Assembly: GCF_003367245.1 (NCBI RefSeq)
Contig: NZ_QRGR01000019.1
Span: forward strand, 91,909-155,908
Reading direction: 5' to 3'
DNA length: 64,000 nt
DNA from: Pontibacter diazotrophicus
GTDB lineage: Bacteria; Bacteroidota; Bacteroidia; Cytophagales; Hymenobacteraceae
How positions within the stretch are numbered: the first letter of the stretch is position 1; the number at the start of each line of letters is the position of its first letter. A program made the translations under genes and the position numbers. Under the pieces are notes generated by a model, which saw only the letters and a list, made by a program, of their open reading frames with translations, did not search any database and was not told where the DNA came from. Positions 27,434 to 36,635 of this stretch are shown here, in pieces.

Positions 27434-27853
27434 TTATTCTACAGAGGCTTCATCATCTACCACCATAGTGCGCAGCCCGGCATAGTTACCGTCTTCTGTT
27501 TTGCCCAGAATAAATACCTGCGTGCCTATTTCAGTAATCATGTATACTTTTACATCCTCTAGAAGCTCATTTAGCCTGGACTTGAGCATCTGAGTACGTT
27601 GTTCATTACTCTCTCCTTTGTTTCTGGCGTCCGCTGCTATCCCTCCCGTTTCATTAAAAAATTCGTCCAGCTCTTTTGTGGCCACCTCCATACCTGCCGC
27701 TTCTCCTGTCCATTCCGTTACTTTTTCAGAAGAAAACTGTTCCCCTTGTTCAAGCTCCCGGTAAAAGAATTCGAAGGGTGCTTCAATTTCGCTTTTCATT
27801 AACAGGCCGTCTACCGCCTGGTTTAATTCCTTTTCTAGTTGGTCTTTGTTCAT
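27434..27853 (-). CDS. NuiA-like nuclease A inhibitor family protein
   Basis: A 139-residue acidic soluble protein resembling cyanobacterial NuiA, the protein inhibitor of the sugar-nonspecific nuclease NucA. Shared features: an N-terminal helix with LMKSEIEAPFEFFYRELEQG, VEVATKELDEFF in the middle, and a C-terminal sheet (DVKVYMITEIGTQVFILGKT, then GNYAGLRTMVV). Known NuiA blocks its nuclease by inserting into the active site. No NucA-type nuclease (DRGH motif) is encoded in this window, so the target must be elsewhere or the fold has another use. It ends 39 bases from the stop of the convergent CrtI-like gene. The family call rests on remembered motif similarity, not on a search. Confidence 0.72.
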   Translation of the reverse strand: MNKDQLEKELNQAVDGLLMKSEIEAPFEFFYRELEQGEQFSSEKVTEWTGEAAGMEVATKELDEFFNETGGIAADARNKGESNEQRTQMLKSRLNELLEDVKVYMITEIGTQVFILGKTEDGNYAGLRTMVVDDEASVE

Positions 27854-27950
27854 ATACCAGTCGCGTTATTAAATCAAGAATACTTTTCTGTACAAATTCA
27901 GAGCTATTATTATCTTTATATAAATCTGATAGCGGTAGCTTCGTCTCCGC

Positions 27951-28850
27951 ATGAACCTTTATACGAATAAAACTATGCTGAAAGCAGAACCTATGTTAAA
28001 AGAGGGCGCTCTGAATGGCAAAACTATCATTGTAACAGGTGGTGGTACGGGACTTGGCCGTTCTATGGTGAAATATTTTTTAGAACTTGGGGCAAATGCC
28101 GTTATCTGCAGCCGGAAAATAGAAGTGCTGGAGCAGACAGCCAAAGAACTGGAGCAGGAGACAGGCGGTAAAGTGTTGCCCATAGCCTGTGATGTACGCA
28201 AGTATAATGAGATTGAGGAGATGCTGCAGCGTGCGCTGGAAACGTTTGGAAGCGTAGATGTGCTGGTAAATAATGCAGCGGGTAATTTTGTGAGCCCCAC
28301 AGAACGCCTGAGTCATAAAGCCTTCGATGTGATCACGGACATTGTACTGAAGGGAAGCTATAACTGTACCCTTGCTTTAGGAAAGCACTGGATTGAGCAG
28401 AAGCAGGAAGCGGCTGTATTAAATATCGTCACAACCTACGCCTGGACCGGTTCAGGCTATGTGGTGCCTTCTGCCTGCGCCAAGGCCGGCGTACTGGCTA
28501 TGACACGTTCCCTGGCATCAGAGTGGGCCAAGTATGGTATCCGTTCAAATGCTATTGCTCCCGGTCCTTTCCCGACCGAAGGTGCCTGGACGCGCCTGTT
28601 CCCGAAGCAGCTGGCGGACAAGCTGGACCCGGTGAAGCGAATACCAGTAGGCCGCTTCGGAGAGCACCAGGAGCTGGCCAACCTGGCGGCTTATCTGGTG
28701 TCAGATTATGCTGCTTTTGTTAATGGAGAGGTCGTGACCATAGACGGAGGTGAGTGGCTCTATGGCGCCGGTGAATTCAATTCTTTCGACCAGATACCGC
28801 AGGAAATGTGGGATGCAATGGAGAAGCAGATGCGCGGCAAGGGGCAGTAA
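27951..28850 (+). CDS. SDR oxidoreductase of the 2,4-dienoyl-CoA reductase type
   Basis: A 299-residue short-chain dehydrogenase. The nucleotide site is IVTGGGTGLGRSM, followed by NNAAGNF. It lacks the classical Tyr-x3-Lys and instead shows TYAWTGSGYVVPSACAKAG, the layout of mitochondrial 2,4-dienoyl-CoA reductase (DECR1), where the Tyr lies earlier and the Lys follows SA-A. The downstream segments NAIAPGPFPTEGAWTRLFP and a C-terminal GEFNSFDQIPQEMWDAME also match that family. Likely role: NADPH-dependent reduction of 2,4-dienoyl-CoA during oxidation of unsaturated fatty acids. Internal ATGs at 27975 and 27993 are possible starts; 27993 gives the family's common MLKEGALNGK start. Confidence 0.88.
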   Translation: MNLYTNKTMLKAEPMLKEGALNGKTIIVTGGGTGLGRSMVKYFLELGANAVICSRKIEVLEQTAKELEQETGGKVLPIACDVRKYNEIEEMLQRALETFGSVDVLVNNAAGNFVSPTERLSHKAFDVITDIVLKGSYNCTLALGKHWIEQKQEAAVLNIVTTYAWTGSGYVVPSACAKAGVLAMTRSLASEWAKYGIRSNAIAPGPFPTEGAWTRLFPKQLADKLDPVKRIPVGRFGEHQELANLAAYLVSDYAAFVNGEVVTIDGGEWLYGAGEFNSFDQIPQEMWDAMEKQMRGKGQ

Positions 28851-28875
28851 TGCTGTACGGGCTGATTTTATAAAT

Positions 28876-28908
28876 AAAAAGCCTCTGCTTTGCTGGCAGA
28901 GGCTTTTT
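28876..28908. terminator. Bidirectional terminator between convergent genes
   Basis: Stem AAAAAGCCTCTGC / GCAGAGGCTTTTT with a 7-base loop lies between the dienoyl-CoA reductase stop and the stop of the minus-strand gene at 28927; A and T runs suit both strands. Confidence 0.85.
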
Positions 28909-28926
28909 ATTTGAATAGATTTTTTG

Positions 28927-29565
28927 TCAGCTATTATTTAGAAGCAAGATCAATACTACGTTAGTGCCCAAACCAATGGCCCAGTTTGTCCAAACTTTAC
29001 CAGCCTTGATTTTGCGTGCTTTCTTGCGATACCCGGATGCATAATCAGGCTGTTGTAGTAAAGAACTATCCGGAGCATCTAAATTCTGTTGTTTTGGAGT
29101 AGTAACGGAAGTTCCAATAGCAGGGGCAAGGCCTAATACAGGGGACAGCAGGCTTGTAATTAAAACTGCTGTCCCAGCCGACTTGTATCCGTCATAATAG
29201 GTAATGGCATCCGTCTGCCCCTGGTTATAAAGCTGTAAGGCCGTAGCCTTTGAAGCGGCAGGTGCCTCTGCATCAGCAGAAGCTAATGCCACTACAGGTG
29301 CGGCTTCATTCAGTTCAAACGTTTCGCTGGTATTGTCCGGGTACTGGATCAGCATGATTTCAGACTTTGGGACAACATAGGTGGGCCCTTCCAGATTTGT
29401 AAAGAGCTTGTACTTTACCTCCAGTGTAGAGATCTCTAATACTTTGGCCTCAACCTTTTCACCGGTTCTTTTAGTGATTATATCCTGTGCCTGTACTAGC
29501 TGCAGCAACAGGAAAAATATAAAAAAGGGCACTGTGGCTTTCTTCATACTTAAATTTGTTTTCAT
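28927..29565 (-). CDS. Exported hypothetical protein with two hydrophobic segments
   Basis: A 212-residue protein with a signal peptide (KATVPFFIFFLLLQLVQAQD). Residues about 26-75 form a small beta domain (DIITKRTGEKVEAKVLEI, then SEIMLIQYPDNTSETFEL), a motif common in exported bacteroidete proteins of unknown function that typically sense or bind at the envelope. An Ala-rich linker follows, then two hydrophobic stretches near residues 140 (LITSLLSPVLGLAPAIG) and 205 (IGLGTNVVLILLLNN). It is probably anchored in the membrane. The start could be the second Met (codon 7). No function can be assigned. Confidence 0.75.
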   Translation of the reverse strand: MKTNLSMKKATVPFFIFFLLLQLVQAQDIITKRTGEKVEAKVLEISTLEVKYKLFTNLEGPTYVVPKSEIMLIQYPDNTSETFELNEAAPVVALASADAEAPAASKATALQLYNQGQTDAITYYDGYKSAGTAVLITSLLSPVLGLAPAIGTSVTTPKQQNLDAPDSSLLQQPDYASGYRKKARKIKAGKVWTNWAIGLGTNVVLILLLNNS

Positions 29566-29686
29566 GGTAGGGAGATTAATTGTTGCACCTAAAGTATGCT
29601 TTTAGCTTTAATAAGCCAATTGCTATATTATATTTTTTTTGTGATAGAAGTCAGAAAGGTTAGGTATCAGAAACAGTAACTTACAT

Positions 29687-29727
29687 AAGCAGAAAGCCCC
29701 GGCCAATTTGGCCGGGGCTTTCTGCTT
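29687..29727 (-). terminator. Strong hairpin terminator of the efflux operon
   Basis: A 20-bp perfect stem (AAGCAGAAAGCCCCGGCCAA and its complement) with a single-base spacer, ending 19 bases after the RND gene's stop codon. Confidence 0.8.
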
Positions 29728-29746
29728 GAAATAAAGAAAAGAATAA

Positions 29747-32700
29747 CTAGGCGTGCGGATTAACATAGGCTGGGTCACCACCTTCGTCTTCTCCTGGTCT
29801 ATAGTTTTCGCGGAGCCTGGCAAGCTCTTTCTTACCATATGCTACTCTCGTAATTATCACGTATAGCACCGGCACCACAAAGATAGCCAGGAAGGTAGCT
29901 GCCAGCATACCGCCAATTACCACCCATCCGATTGTCTGGCGCGAAACGGCACCGGCGCCAGTGGCCATCGCCAGCGGAACCACACCTAATATAAAGGCCA
30001 TGGAAGTCATGATAATCGGGCGCAGACGCAGCTTCACGGCTTCAATCGTTGCCTCTATCAGTTCCATGCCACGGTCTACACGCTCCTTGGCGAACTCCAC
30101 AATCAGAATTGCGTTTTTGGCAGCCAGACCTATCAGCGTGATCATACCAATCTGGGCATACACGTTATTGTCCAGCCTTGGCAGCAGGGTAAGCGCCAGG
30201 ATAGCGCCAAACATGCCCAAAGGTATGGCAAACAGGATGGAGAATGGCACAGACCAACTTTCATACAGCGCCGCCAAAAGTAACAACACCAGCAACACGG
30301 AAAGCGAGAAGATATAGATGGTGCTATCGCCGGCAGCAAGCTCTTCGCGGCTCAGGCCGGAGAAGTCGTAGCCATAGCCGGTTGGCAGCACCTCAGCCGC
30401 CACCTCCTCCAGAGCGGCCAGGGCCTGACCGCTACTGTAACCGGGTGCGGCGCTACCCATCACCTCTGCCGAACGGAACAGGTTATAGTGGGAGATAACC
30501 GAAGCATTTTCTACGACGTTGGAAGTTACGAGTGCACTCAATGGCACGGACTCACCCTGCCTGTTCATCACGTAATACTGGTTCAGGCTCTGGATGTCCA
30601 TACGGTAAGCTGTATCGGCCTGGGCCACCACCCGGAAGTTACGTCCGTAGCGGGAGAAGTCGTTTACGTACCGGCTACCCATCAGGGAAGACATCGTGGC
30701 GTAAACATCCGCGATGTTCACACCCAGCTGTTTCGTTTTTTCCCGGTCTACCTCTACATGGTAGCCTGGGGTTCGGGTATTGAAAAAGGAATAAGCACTG
30801 GCTATTTCCGGTCGCTGGTTCACGGCCCCTACAAACTGTCCCATCACAGCTTCGAAGTCCTTCAGACTCCCGCCTCCGGCGCGTTGCTCCAGCATAAAGC
30901 TGAAACCACCGGAGTTACCAAGCCCGGGAATAGCTGGTGGAGCCACTACCACTACGTTCGCATCCCTCATTACAGCTAGCCGCTGATTCAGGGTGGCCAT
31001 TACGCCGGCCAGCTGCTCCTCCTCGTTCTCTCTTTCGGCCCAGGGATGTAACTGGAGGAAGAAAGTACCACTGTTCGATTTAAAGGAAAAGTTAATGGCA
31101 TTCAGGCCACCAATGGCAGTATAGTTCTTAATAGCAGGAATGTCAGCCAAAATGGTACCCATTTCAGCCAATATGGCTTCCGTTCTGGAGGCAGAGGAGC
31201 CTTCCGGCAATTCGATGGATACAATTACACGGCCTTCGTCTTCTGTTGGGATAAAACCTGTTGGCTTTGTTGCAAATAAGCCAACGGTACCAACATATAA
31301 GCAAGCCAGCAGCACCAGCACCAGTGGGGCAGCCTTGATGCTTCTGCGCACACCGCCGGAATAAGACGCTGTTGTTCGGGCAAACCAGTTGTTGAACTTA
31401 TAGAAGAATTTGTTCAGGCCCCTCGAGTTCTTGTCCACGTTCATCGGCTTGAGCATGATGGAGCAAAGCGCCGGCGTAAGCGTAAGCGCCACAAAAGCGG
31501 AAATCAGAACAGAGATGGCGATGGTGATAGCGAACTGCTGGTAAAGCCGGCCTACAATACCCGGGATAAAGCCCACTGGAATAAACACTGCGGCCAGTAT
31601 AAGCGCAATGGCTATAACCGGTGCTGTAATATCCTTCATAGCCTTGCGGGTTGCTTCTTTCGCTGAAATGCGCTCGTGGTCGATGTAATGCTGTACCGCT
31701 TCCACCACTACAATGGCATCATCCACTACAATACCAATAGCCAGCACGAACCCGAACAGCGTCAGGGTATTGATGGTAAAGCCAAGCGGAATAAAGAATA
31801 CGAAGGTACCAATGATGGACACCGGGATAGCCAGGATCGGTATCAGCGTAGCACGCCAGCTTTGCAGGAACAGGAACACCACGATGATCACCAGTATAAG
31901 TGCCTCTACGAGCGTGTGCACCACTTCATTGATAGAAACCTGCACCACAGACACGCTTTCAAAGGAAACAACGTAATCTACATCGGCAGGAAAAGACTCC
32001 TTCAGCTCATCCAGGGCAGCGTAAACTCCTTCCGCTGTTTCCAGGGCATTGCTGCCGGGCGCCTGGTATAAAAGCAAAATGGCCGACGGATTACCGTTGA
32101 TAGTGGAGGCTCTTCCGTAGTCAAACCTGCCGAATTCTATCCTGGCCACATCCCGCAGGTACACGATAGAGCCGTCTTCCGGGTTGGTGCGCACAATAAT
32201 GTCCCCGAACTCTTCCTGGGTAGATAGTCTGCCGGTTACCGTAATAGGGTATTGAAAAGCCTGTGTATCGTACTGCGGCTTGGCTCCAACCGTACCGGCA
32301 GCAACCTGTAGGTTCTGTTCCTGGATAGCGCCTGTCACTTCGCTCGCACTGATGCTGTACTGCGCCAGCATATCCGGTTTTAACCAGATACGCATACTGA
32401 AGTCCTGCCCCAACGCATTGATATCACCCACGCCATTTACACGCAACAAGGCATCGCGCACAAAGATGTTGGTATAGTTGTCGAGGTATTCGATACCGTG
32501 GGTTCCATTTGGCGAGAAAATACCCACCACCATCATAATGCTCGGGTTACGCTTTCGCACCGTCACCCCAAGGCGCCTTACTTCCTCGGGCAGGCTTGGC
32601 TCGGCAATACTGGCCCTGTTCTGCACATCCAGCGTGGCGATGTCGATGTCGGTGCCTATCTCAAAGGTCACGCTCATGTTCATCTGGCCGTTGCTGGTGT

Positions 32701-32947
32701 TGGTGGAGGTGATATAGGCCATGCCCGGCGTACCGTTAATCTGTGTCTCCACAGGCGTTGCCACCGTCTGTTCTACCGTCTGCGCATCGGCACCCGTATA
32801 AATAGCAGACACAGACACCACAGGAGGAGAGATGTTCGGGTACTGCGTAACGGGTAGATTCATCATGGCCAGCAGGCCAACCAACACAATCACCAGCGAG
32901 ATGACGATGGAGGTGACGGGCCTTCTTATAAATACATCTGATATCAT
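29747..32947 (-). CDS. RND multidrug efflux pump inner-membrane subunit (HAE1/AcrB type)
   Basis: About 1066 residues. MISDVFIRRPV is the usual AcrB-type N-terminus, so the ATG at 32947 is preferred over a TTG at 32974. Twelve membrane helices in two halves are readable; the proton-relay aspartates are present in helix 4 (AIGIVVDDAIVVVEAVQ) and the helix-10/11 region has GLAAKNAILIVEFAKER. Two large periplasmic loops carry the substrate porter domains (e.g. PVETQINGTPGMAYI). It is the last gene of a tetR-tolC-adaptor-pump operon, 30 bases after the adaptor. It should export hydrophobic or amphiphilic drugs using proton flow; the substrate cannot be predicted. Confidence 0.96.
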   Translation of the reverse strand: MISDVFIRRPVTSIVISLVIVLVGLLAMMNLPVTQYPNISPPVVSVSAIYTGADAQTVEQTVATPVETQINGTPGMAYITSTNTSNGQMNMSVTFEIGTDIDIATLDVQNRASIAEPSLPEEVRRLGVTVRKRNPSIMMVVGIFSPNGTHGIEYLDNYTNIFVRDALLRVNGVGDINALGQDFSMRIWLKPDMLAQYSISASEVTGAIQEQNLQVAAGTVGAKPQYDTQAFQYPITVTGRLSTQEEFGDIIVRTNPEDGSIVYLRDVARIEFGRFDYGRASTINGNPSAILLLYQAPGSNALETAEGVYAALDELKESFPADVDYVVSFESVSVVQVSINEVVHTLVEALILVIIVVFLFLQSWRATLIPILAIPVSIIGTFVFFIPLGFTINTLTLFGFVLAIGIVVDDAIVVVEAVQHYIDHERISAKEATRKAMKDITAPVIAIALILAAVFIPVGFIPGIVGRLYQQFAITIAISVLISAFVALTLTPALCSIMLKPMNVDKNSRGLNKFFYKFNNWFARTTASYSGGVRRSIKAAPLVLVLLACLYVGTVGLFATKPTGFIPTEDEGRVIVSIELPEGSSASRTEAILAEMGTILADIPAIKNYTAIGGLNAINFSFKSNSGTFFLQLHPWAERENEEEQLAGVMATLNQRLAVMRDANVVVVAPPAIPGLGNSGGFSFMLEQRAGGGSLKDFEAVMGQFVGAVNQRPEIASAYSFFNTRTPGYHVEVDREKTKQLGVNIADVYATMSSLMGSRYVNDFSRYGRNFRVVAQADTAYRMDIQSLNQYYVMNRQGESVPLSALVTSNVVENASVISHYNLFRSAEVMGSAAPGYSSGQALAALEEVAAEVLPTGYGYDFSGLSREELAAGDSTIYIFSLSVLLVLLLLAALYESWSVPFSILFAIPLGMFGAILALTLLPRLDNNVYAQIGMITLIGLAAKNAILIVEFAKERVDRGMELIEATIEAVKLRLRPIIMTSMAFILGVVPLAMATGAGAVSRQTIGWVVIGGMLAATFLAIFVVPVLYVIITRVAYGKKELARLRENYRPGEDEGGDPAYVNPHA

Positions 32948-32977
32948 GTTTCTTTCGAAAGTATTTCTGTACAAATT

Positions 32978-34117
32978 TTATCTTGCAGCAGCAGCGGGTT
33001 GTGCCTGAGGAGCATCTGCCTGCACTTTGGCGCCCTGGCGCAGCCGCTGTGTGCCTTCCACCACAATGGTACTGCCTTCTTCCAGGCCTTCGCGCACCAC
33101 CACATCAGAACCGAATCTTGTACCCAGCGTTACGTTCCGCTGGTTCACAGAATCGCCCTGCACCACATACACATAGTATTCTCCCAGCTGCTCAGTCACC
33201 GCCCGGAAAGGTACCACCAGTTGCTCCCCAATATCCTGGTTCAGCACGCGCACCGTCACACTCATGCCGGGTATTAGTGTGCGGTCCCTGTTCGGGAACT
33301 GCAGCCGTAAAGTGGTGGTACCTGTCTGGCGCCCGATGGCCCGGTCGATGGCTACTATTTCTCCAGGGTAAGGGTACTCCGTCTGGTTGTTGAGCATGAT
33401 TGTAAACAGAGAATCTGGCTGGTCTCCCTGCATCAGCAGGCTGAAGCGACTGATTTCCTGCTGGTTTATCACAAAATCAACGGCAATCGGTTCGGTAGAG
33501 GAAATCGTGTTCAGGAGTGGCTGACCCGGCGACACCTGCGCCCCGACTCTCACCTGAGAAATACCAATCGTGCCATCAAAAGGAGCCACGATGGTGGCAT
33601 AGCTCAGATCGGTGGAGGCACTATTCACCTGCGCTTCTGCCGCGGCCACCTGCGACCGGGCCGTCTCCACATCCGTGCGGGCATAATCTACCTGCTGCCG
33701 GGCAATGGCTTCGCGCTCTGCCAATCGTTCGTAGCGTTCAAGGTCTTTCTCCACCCTTGCCAGGTTGGCTCTGGCGCTCTGGAGGTTTGCCTGCGCCTGC
33801 TGGAAGGATGCCTGGTATTTGCTTCTGTCAATTTCATACAGCCGCTGGCCTTTGGTTACGCGCTGGCCATCCTGCACATAGTAGTTGGTAATGTAGCCGG
33901 AAACCTGCGGGCGCAGTTCAACCTCCTGCAGGGGCACCACAGAACCCGGATAGGTGTCGGTGCCTGTTACGCGTTCTTCTTCTACCGTATAAGTATTAAC
34001 AGGTACAGCAGCGGCTGCAGGGTTCTGTTGCTGGGCGTTGTTCTCCTCACCGCCACATGATACAAGCACCAGCGGCCCGATAATGGCAGCCATGAGCCAT
34101 GGTAAATTCCTTTTCAT
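32978..34117 (-). CDS. RND efflux periplasmic adaptor lipoprotein (MFP)
   Basis: A 379-residue lipoprotein with a clear lipobox (IIGPLVLVSCGGEENN, acylated Cys near residue 21). Domain order matches AcrA-type adaptors: lipoyl half (VVPLQEVELRPQVSGYI), a long coiled-coil hairpin with QANLQSARANLARVEKDLER, second lipoyl half (FDGTIGISQVRVGAQVSPGQ), beta barrel (NRDRTLIPGMSVTVRVLNQ) and membrane-proximal domain with VVEGTQRLRQGAKV. It links the RND pump to TolC across the periplasm. The gaps are 30 bases to the pump and 22 to tolC, so the three form one transcript. The C-terminus is Ala/Pro/Gln-rich. Confidence 0.95.
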   Translation of the reverse strand: MKRNLPWLMAAIIGPLVLVSCGGEENNAQQQNPAAAAVPVNTYTVEEERVTGTDTYPGSVVPLQEVELRPQVSGYITNYYVQDGQRVTKGQRLYEIDRSKYQASFQQAQANLQSARANLARVEKDLERYERLAEREAIARQQVDYARTDVETARSQVAAAEAQVNSASTDLSYATIVAPFDGTIGISQVRVGAQVSPGQPLLNTISSTEPIAVDFVINQQEISRFSLLMQGDQPDSLFTIMLNNQTEYPYPGEIVAIDRAIGRQTGTTTLRLQFPNRDRTLIPGMSVTVRVLNQDIGEQLVVPFRAVTEQLGEYYVYVVQGDSVNQRNVTLGTRFGSDVVVREGLEEGSTIVVEGTQRLRQGAKVQADAPQAQPAAAAR

Positions 34118-34139
34118 TATTTATTGAAGTTGCTGATTT

Positions 34140-35477
34140 TTATCTGTTTATCTCTATGTTGCCTAAAGCTCTCTGGTAGTCCAGTTTGCTGGACAGCACA
34201 TTATAAAGGGCATTATAATAGTTTAGCTGCGTTGCTCTGAGTTCGGTTTCTGCCACCACTAACTCGATGTAAGCTTTTATACCTTCTTCATATTGTAGCT
34301 GAATGATGTCGTACACCTCCTGGGCCACTTCCAGATTATCCCGAAGCGTTACCCACTCATAATAATCGCTTTTGTAATCAGCCAGGGCTGCCTGGTATTC
34401 TGTATTGATGATGCTGCGCGTGTTTTCTACCTCCACCTCGGCGCGTTGTTCCTCCAATTGGGCAGCCTTCAGGTTCTGAAGTCTTCTGCCGCCCTGAAAC
34501 AGGGGAAGGGAGAGCTGCAGGCCCACCGCAGAGGTAGGGAAGGCTTCGTTATAAAGATCGGAGAATTGGTTGCTGAAGTATAGGGAGTTATAGTTAACAT
34601 AGGCTGAAGCTGTAGGCAGAAAGCTCCACTTCTGGAAACTTGTGTTCAGGCGCAGAAGCTGCTGCTGGGCCTGAAGCTGCTGAAGCTCTACCCGGTTAGC
34701 AAAATCTACTATCTCTGTGGTATCCACCAGTACCGCCTGCTGCATGGCTTCATAATCATATGCCAGTTCTACCTCGGACTCCACCGGCAGCCCCATCAAC
34801 TGCTTCAAATAAGCCTCCTTTGCACCGATGGCCTGCATGGCCCTGTTCCGGTCGCTGCGGATATTGGCCAGTGTGATGGAGGCGCGCTGGTAATCCGTTT
34901 TATCTACAAGCCCCACTTCAAACCGACTTCGGGCATCGTTATACTGCCTTTCCTGCCGGACCACGTTCTCATCCAGTATCCTGATTTGCTCCATGGTGAG
35001 CAGCACATCATAAAAAGCCTTGCTCACCACTACTACTGTGTTGATCTTTGTGTTGATGGTGTTCAGGTCCAGTTGCTGTCTTGTAAAGCGTGATGCCTTA
35101 GAAGCCAACAAGAGTTGGCTGCTGAATATCGTCTGGTTTGCCTGGAGTAGTATATTAGAAGTATAATTCCTTCCGAGAGTTATCACCTGGTCTCCGAATG
35201 GCTGCTGCTGGAGCTTCAGGTTTCTGGTGCCGCCATACCCCAGCGATACCTGCGGATACCAGCCAGCGAGTTCGGCCTTGATATCCCTTTCTCCGATTTC
35301 TTCATCAAGCACAGCCTGTTCAACTGCCGCCCGGTTTTGTAAAGCATAATCTATACACTCCTGCAGTGTAAGTGCCTCTGGTGCTGTAACCGAAGCCGTA
35401 TTGCCTTGTGCCAGCAGGAGCGTGGGGTACAGCAGGCACCCCAGTAACAATGGCTTTAGTCGTTGGGTTAATTTCAT
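34140..35477 (-). CDS. TolC family outer-membrane efflux protein
   Basis: A 445-residue outer-membrane channel. Signal peptide about residues 1-23 (LLLGCLLYPTLLLAQ-GNT). Two structural repeats of the OEP fold follow: LTLQECIDYALQNRAAVEQA at the start, the first coiled-coil region ending in QYNDARSRFEVGLVDKTDYQ, and the second with VGLQLSLPLFQGGRRLQNLK and VYDIIQLQYEEGIKAYIEL before the closing helix. It forms the trimeric outer-membrane exit for the adjacent RND pump. It is the second gene of the operon, 208 bases downstream of tetR. Confidence 0.95.
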   Translation of the reverse strand: MKLTQRLKPLLLGCLLYPTLLLAQGNTASVTAPEALTLQECIDYALQNRAAVEQAVLDEEIGERDIKAELAGWYPQVSLGYGGTRNLKLQQQPFGDQVITLGRNYTSNILLQANQTIFSSQLLLASKASRFTRQQLDLNTINTKINTVVVVSKAFYDVLLTMEQIRILDENVVRQERQYNDARSRFEVGLVDKTDYQRASITLANIRSDRNRAMQAIGAKEAYLKQLMGLPVESEVELAYDYEAMQQAVLVDTTEIVDFANRVELQQLQAQQQLLRLNTSFQKWSFLPTASAYVNYNSLYFSNQFSDLYNEAFPTSAVGLQLSLPLFQGGRRLQNLKAAQLEEQRAEVEVENTRSIINTEYQAALADYKSDYYEWVTLRDNLEVAQEVYDIIQLQYEEGIKAYIELVVAETELRATQLNYYNALYNVLSSKLDYQRALGNIEINR

Positions 35478-35603
35478 GAAATAGTGCGGTAAAATTTATT
35501 ATCTGATTGGGTCGATTGCGTAGTAAGCTTGCCGATTCACAGGGTGGTTGCGGCAAGCGAATTTATAATATTTAAATCATACTTGAAGGGCTTCATCGGC
35601 TTC

Positions 35604-35615
35604 ATGTTTAAACAT
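35604..35615. promoter_or_regulatory. 12-bp palindrome upstream of tolC
   Basis: ATGTTTAAACAT is a perfect 12-bp palindrome in the 208-base gap between tetR and tolC. It could be a second operator or a chance AT-rich palindrome. Confidence 0.25.
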
Positions 35616-35685
35616 TAGTTGGTTTGTGTAAATTCTCTTCATTGTTTGGTCAGATGTAAGCTATAACAAGGAAAGCTGCCAGCGG

Positions 35686-36258
35686 TTACCGCACCGACAT
35701 TCCATCCCATAGAATCCGGGCTATTTGTTTCAACTCCACATCACCCATTTGAATTTTGCCACGGCCGTACACTTTCGCGGTGGTGATGATGCTGCCGTGT
35801 GCCAGAACTCCTAAAATTTCCGGATTTACTGGCCGGAGGTGGCCTTGTTCAATTCCTTTTTCAAAGAAGAGATACAATAAGCTGTGAAACTCATCATGTC
35901 TTACCTCTACTTTATTCGTGTTATAAGGGGAATTCACAAATTGCTCGAAGAACCTCAGCACATTCGGATTTTTAATGTAGAAGGTATAGAGGCTCATCCA
36001 GATAGCGAAAAACCGATCCTGATAGGGCAGGTCTTCATTATCACCTGCCTGTAAGGCATCAATCGTTCGCTGCTTTACATAGCTGTATAATTCACAAATC
36101 AGTCGTTCTTTGCTGTCGAAGTAATGGTAAATAGTACCGGCAGCAACGCCAGCCTCTTTGGCCACCATACTCATAGGAGTGCCGTGGAAACCGTTCTCTT
36201 TCACCAGCTCTAAAGTACTTTCCAATATCGCTTTTTTCTTCTCTGCTAAAGGCTCCAT
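35686..36258 (-). CDS. TetR/AcrR family regulator of the efflux operon
   Basis: About 190 residues from the ATG at 36258 (MEPLAEKK). A longer frame from 36327 would begin inside the promoter described at 36296-36328, so it is rejected. Residues about 6-55 are the TetR helix-turn-helix (AILESTLELVKENGFHGTPM, then VAAGTIYHYFDSKERLICEL). The rest is a helical ligand-binding and dimer domain. As first gene of the operon with a palindrome just upstream, it probably represses its own operon until a pump substrate binds. Ligand unknown. Confidence 0.92.
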   Translation of the reverse strand: MEPLAEKKKAILESTLELVKENGFHGTPMSMVAKEAGVAAGTIYHYFDSKERLICELYSYVKQRTIDALQAGDNEDLPYQDRFFAIWMSLYTFYIKNPNVLRFFEQFVNSPYNTNKVEVRHDEFHSLLYLFFEKGIEQGHLRPVNPEILGVLAHGSIITTAKVYGRGKIQMGDVELKQIARILWDGMSVR

Positions 36259-36277
36259 TCCGGTATTACTTCCAATT

Positions 36278-36289
36278 GAATGTTCATTC
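36278..36289. promoter_or_regulatory. Probable TetR operator
   Basis: GAATGTTCATTC is a perfect inverted repeat (5-2-5) centred about 25 bases upstream of the tetR ATG and next to the expected transcription start. Its position and symmetry fit an autoregulatory TetR operator; binding is not shown. Confidence 0.55.
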
Positions 36290-36295
36290 GGTCGG

Positions 36296-36328
36296 CAAAG
36301 GTAGGTTAATTTTGAAGAATGGAGCAAA
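36296..36328 (-). promoter_or_regulatory. Promoter of the tetR-tolC-adaptor-RND operon
   Basis: On the minus strand TTTG (36328-36325) and TACCTTTG (36303-36296) are 21 bases apart, an exact match to the bacteroidete -33/-7 promoter. Transcription would start near 36290, at the edge of the palindrome. Confidence 0.65.
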
Positions 36329-36585
36329 ATAAAGGAAGGTTTTTTCTTTGCACTGCATCATTCAGGAGCATCTCGTTTTAGAATAGCCTTGGGCAGGGAG
36401 CTTAAACACACCTTATATGTATGGTGCGGCTATGGTATAAACAGAAAGAAACTATGTCAGTTTTATAATTCTGTCGTGGCTGTGAATGATGCTCTGATAA
36501 TGAATTTACATGCTGTATATGAAGGCGCCTGATAAAAGTGTTACAGGGGAGAGGCGGTGGCAGCAATGCTGCGTGTTGGGCATAA

Positions 36586-36618
36586 AAAAAGAGGTAAGCG
36601 TATGCTCCCTCTCTTTTT
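36586..36618 (-). terminator. Hairpin after the 36.6-kb gene
   Basis: AAAAAGAG pairs with CTCTTTTT across a partly paired interior; on the minus strand it is followed by a T-run, 18 bases after the stop codon. Confidence 0.55.
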
Positions 36619-36635
36619 ATAGGTTTCAGATTTAC

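Noticed and set aside
32948..32974. TTG start of the RND pump at 32974
   Set aside because: The ATG at 32947 gives the standard MISDVFIRRPV terminus.
36259..36327. Longer TetR frame starting at 36327
   Set aside because: It runs through the promoter and operator; the ATG at 36258 fits.
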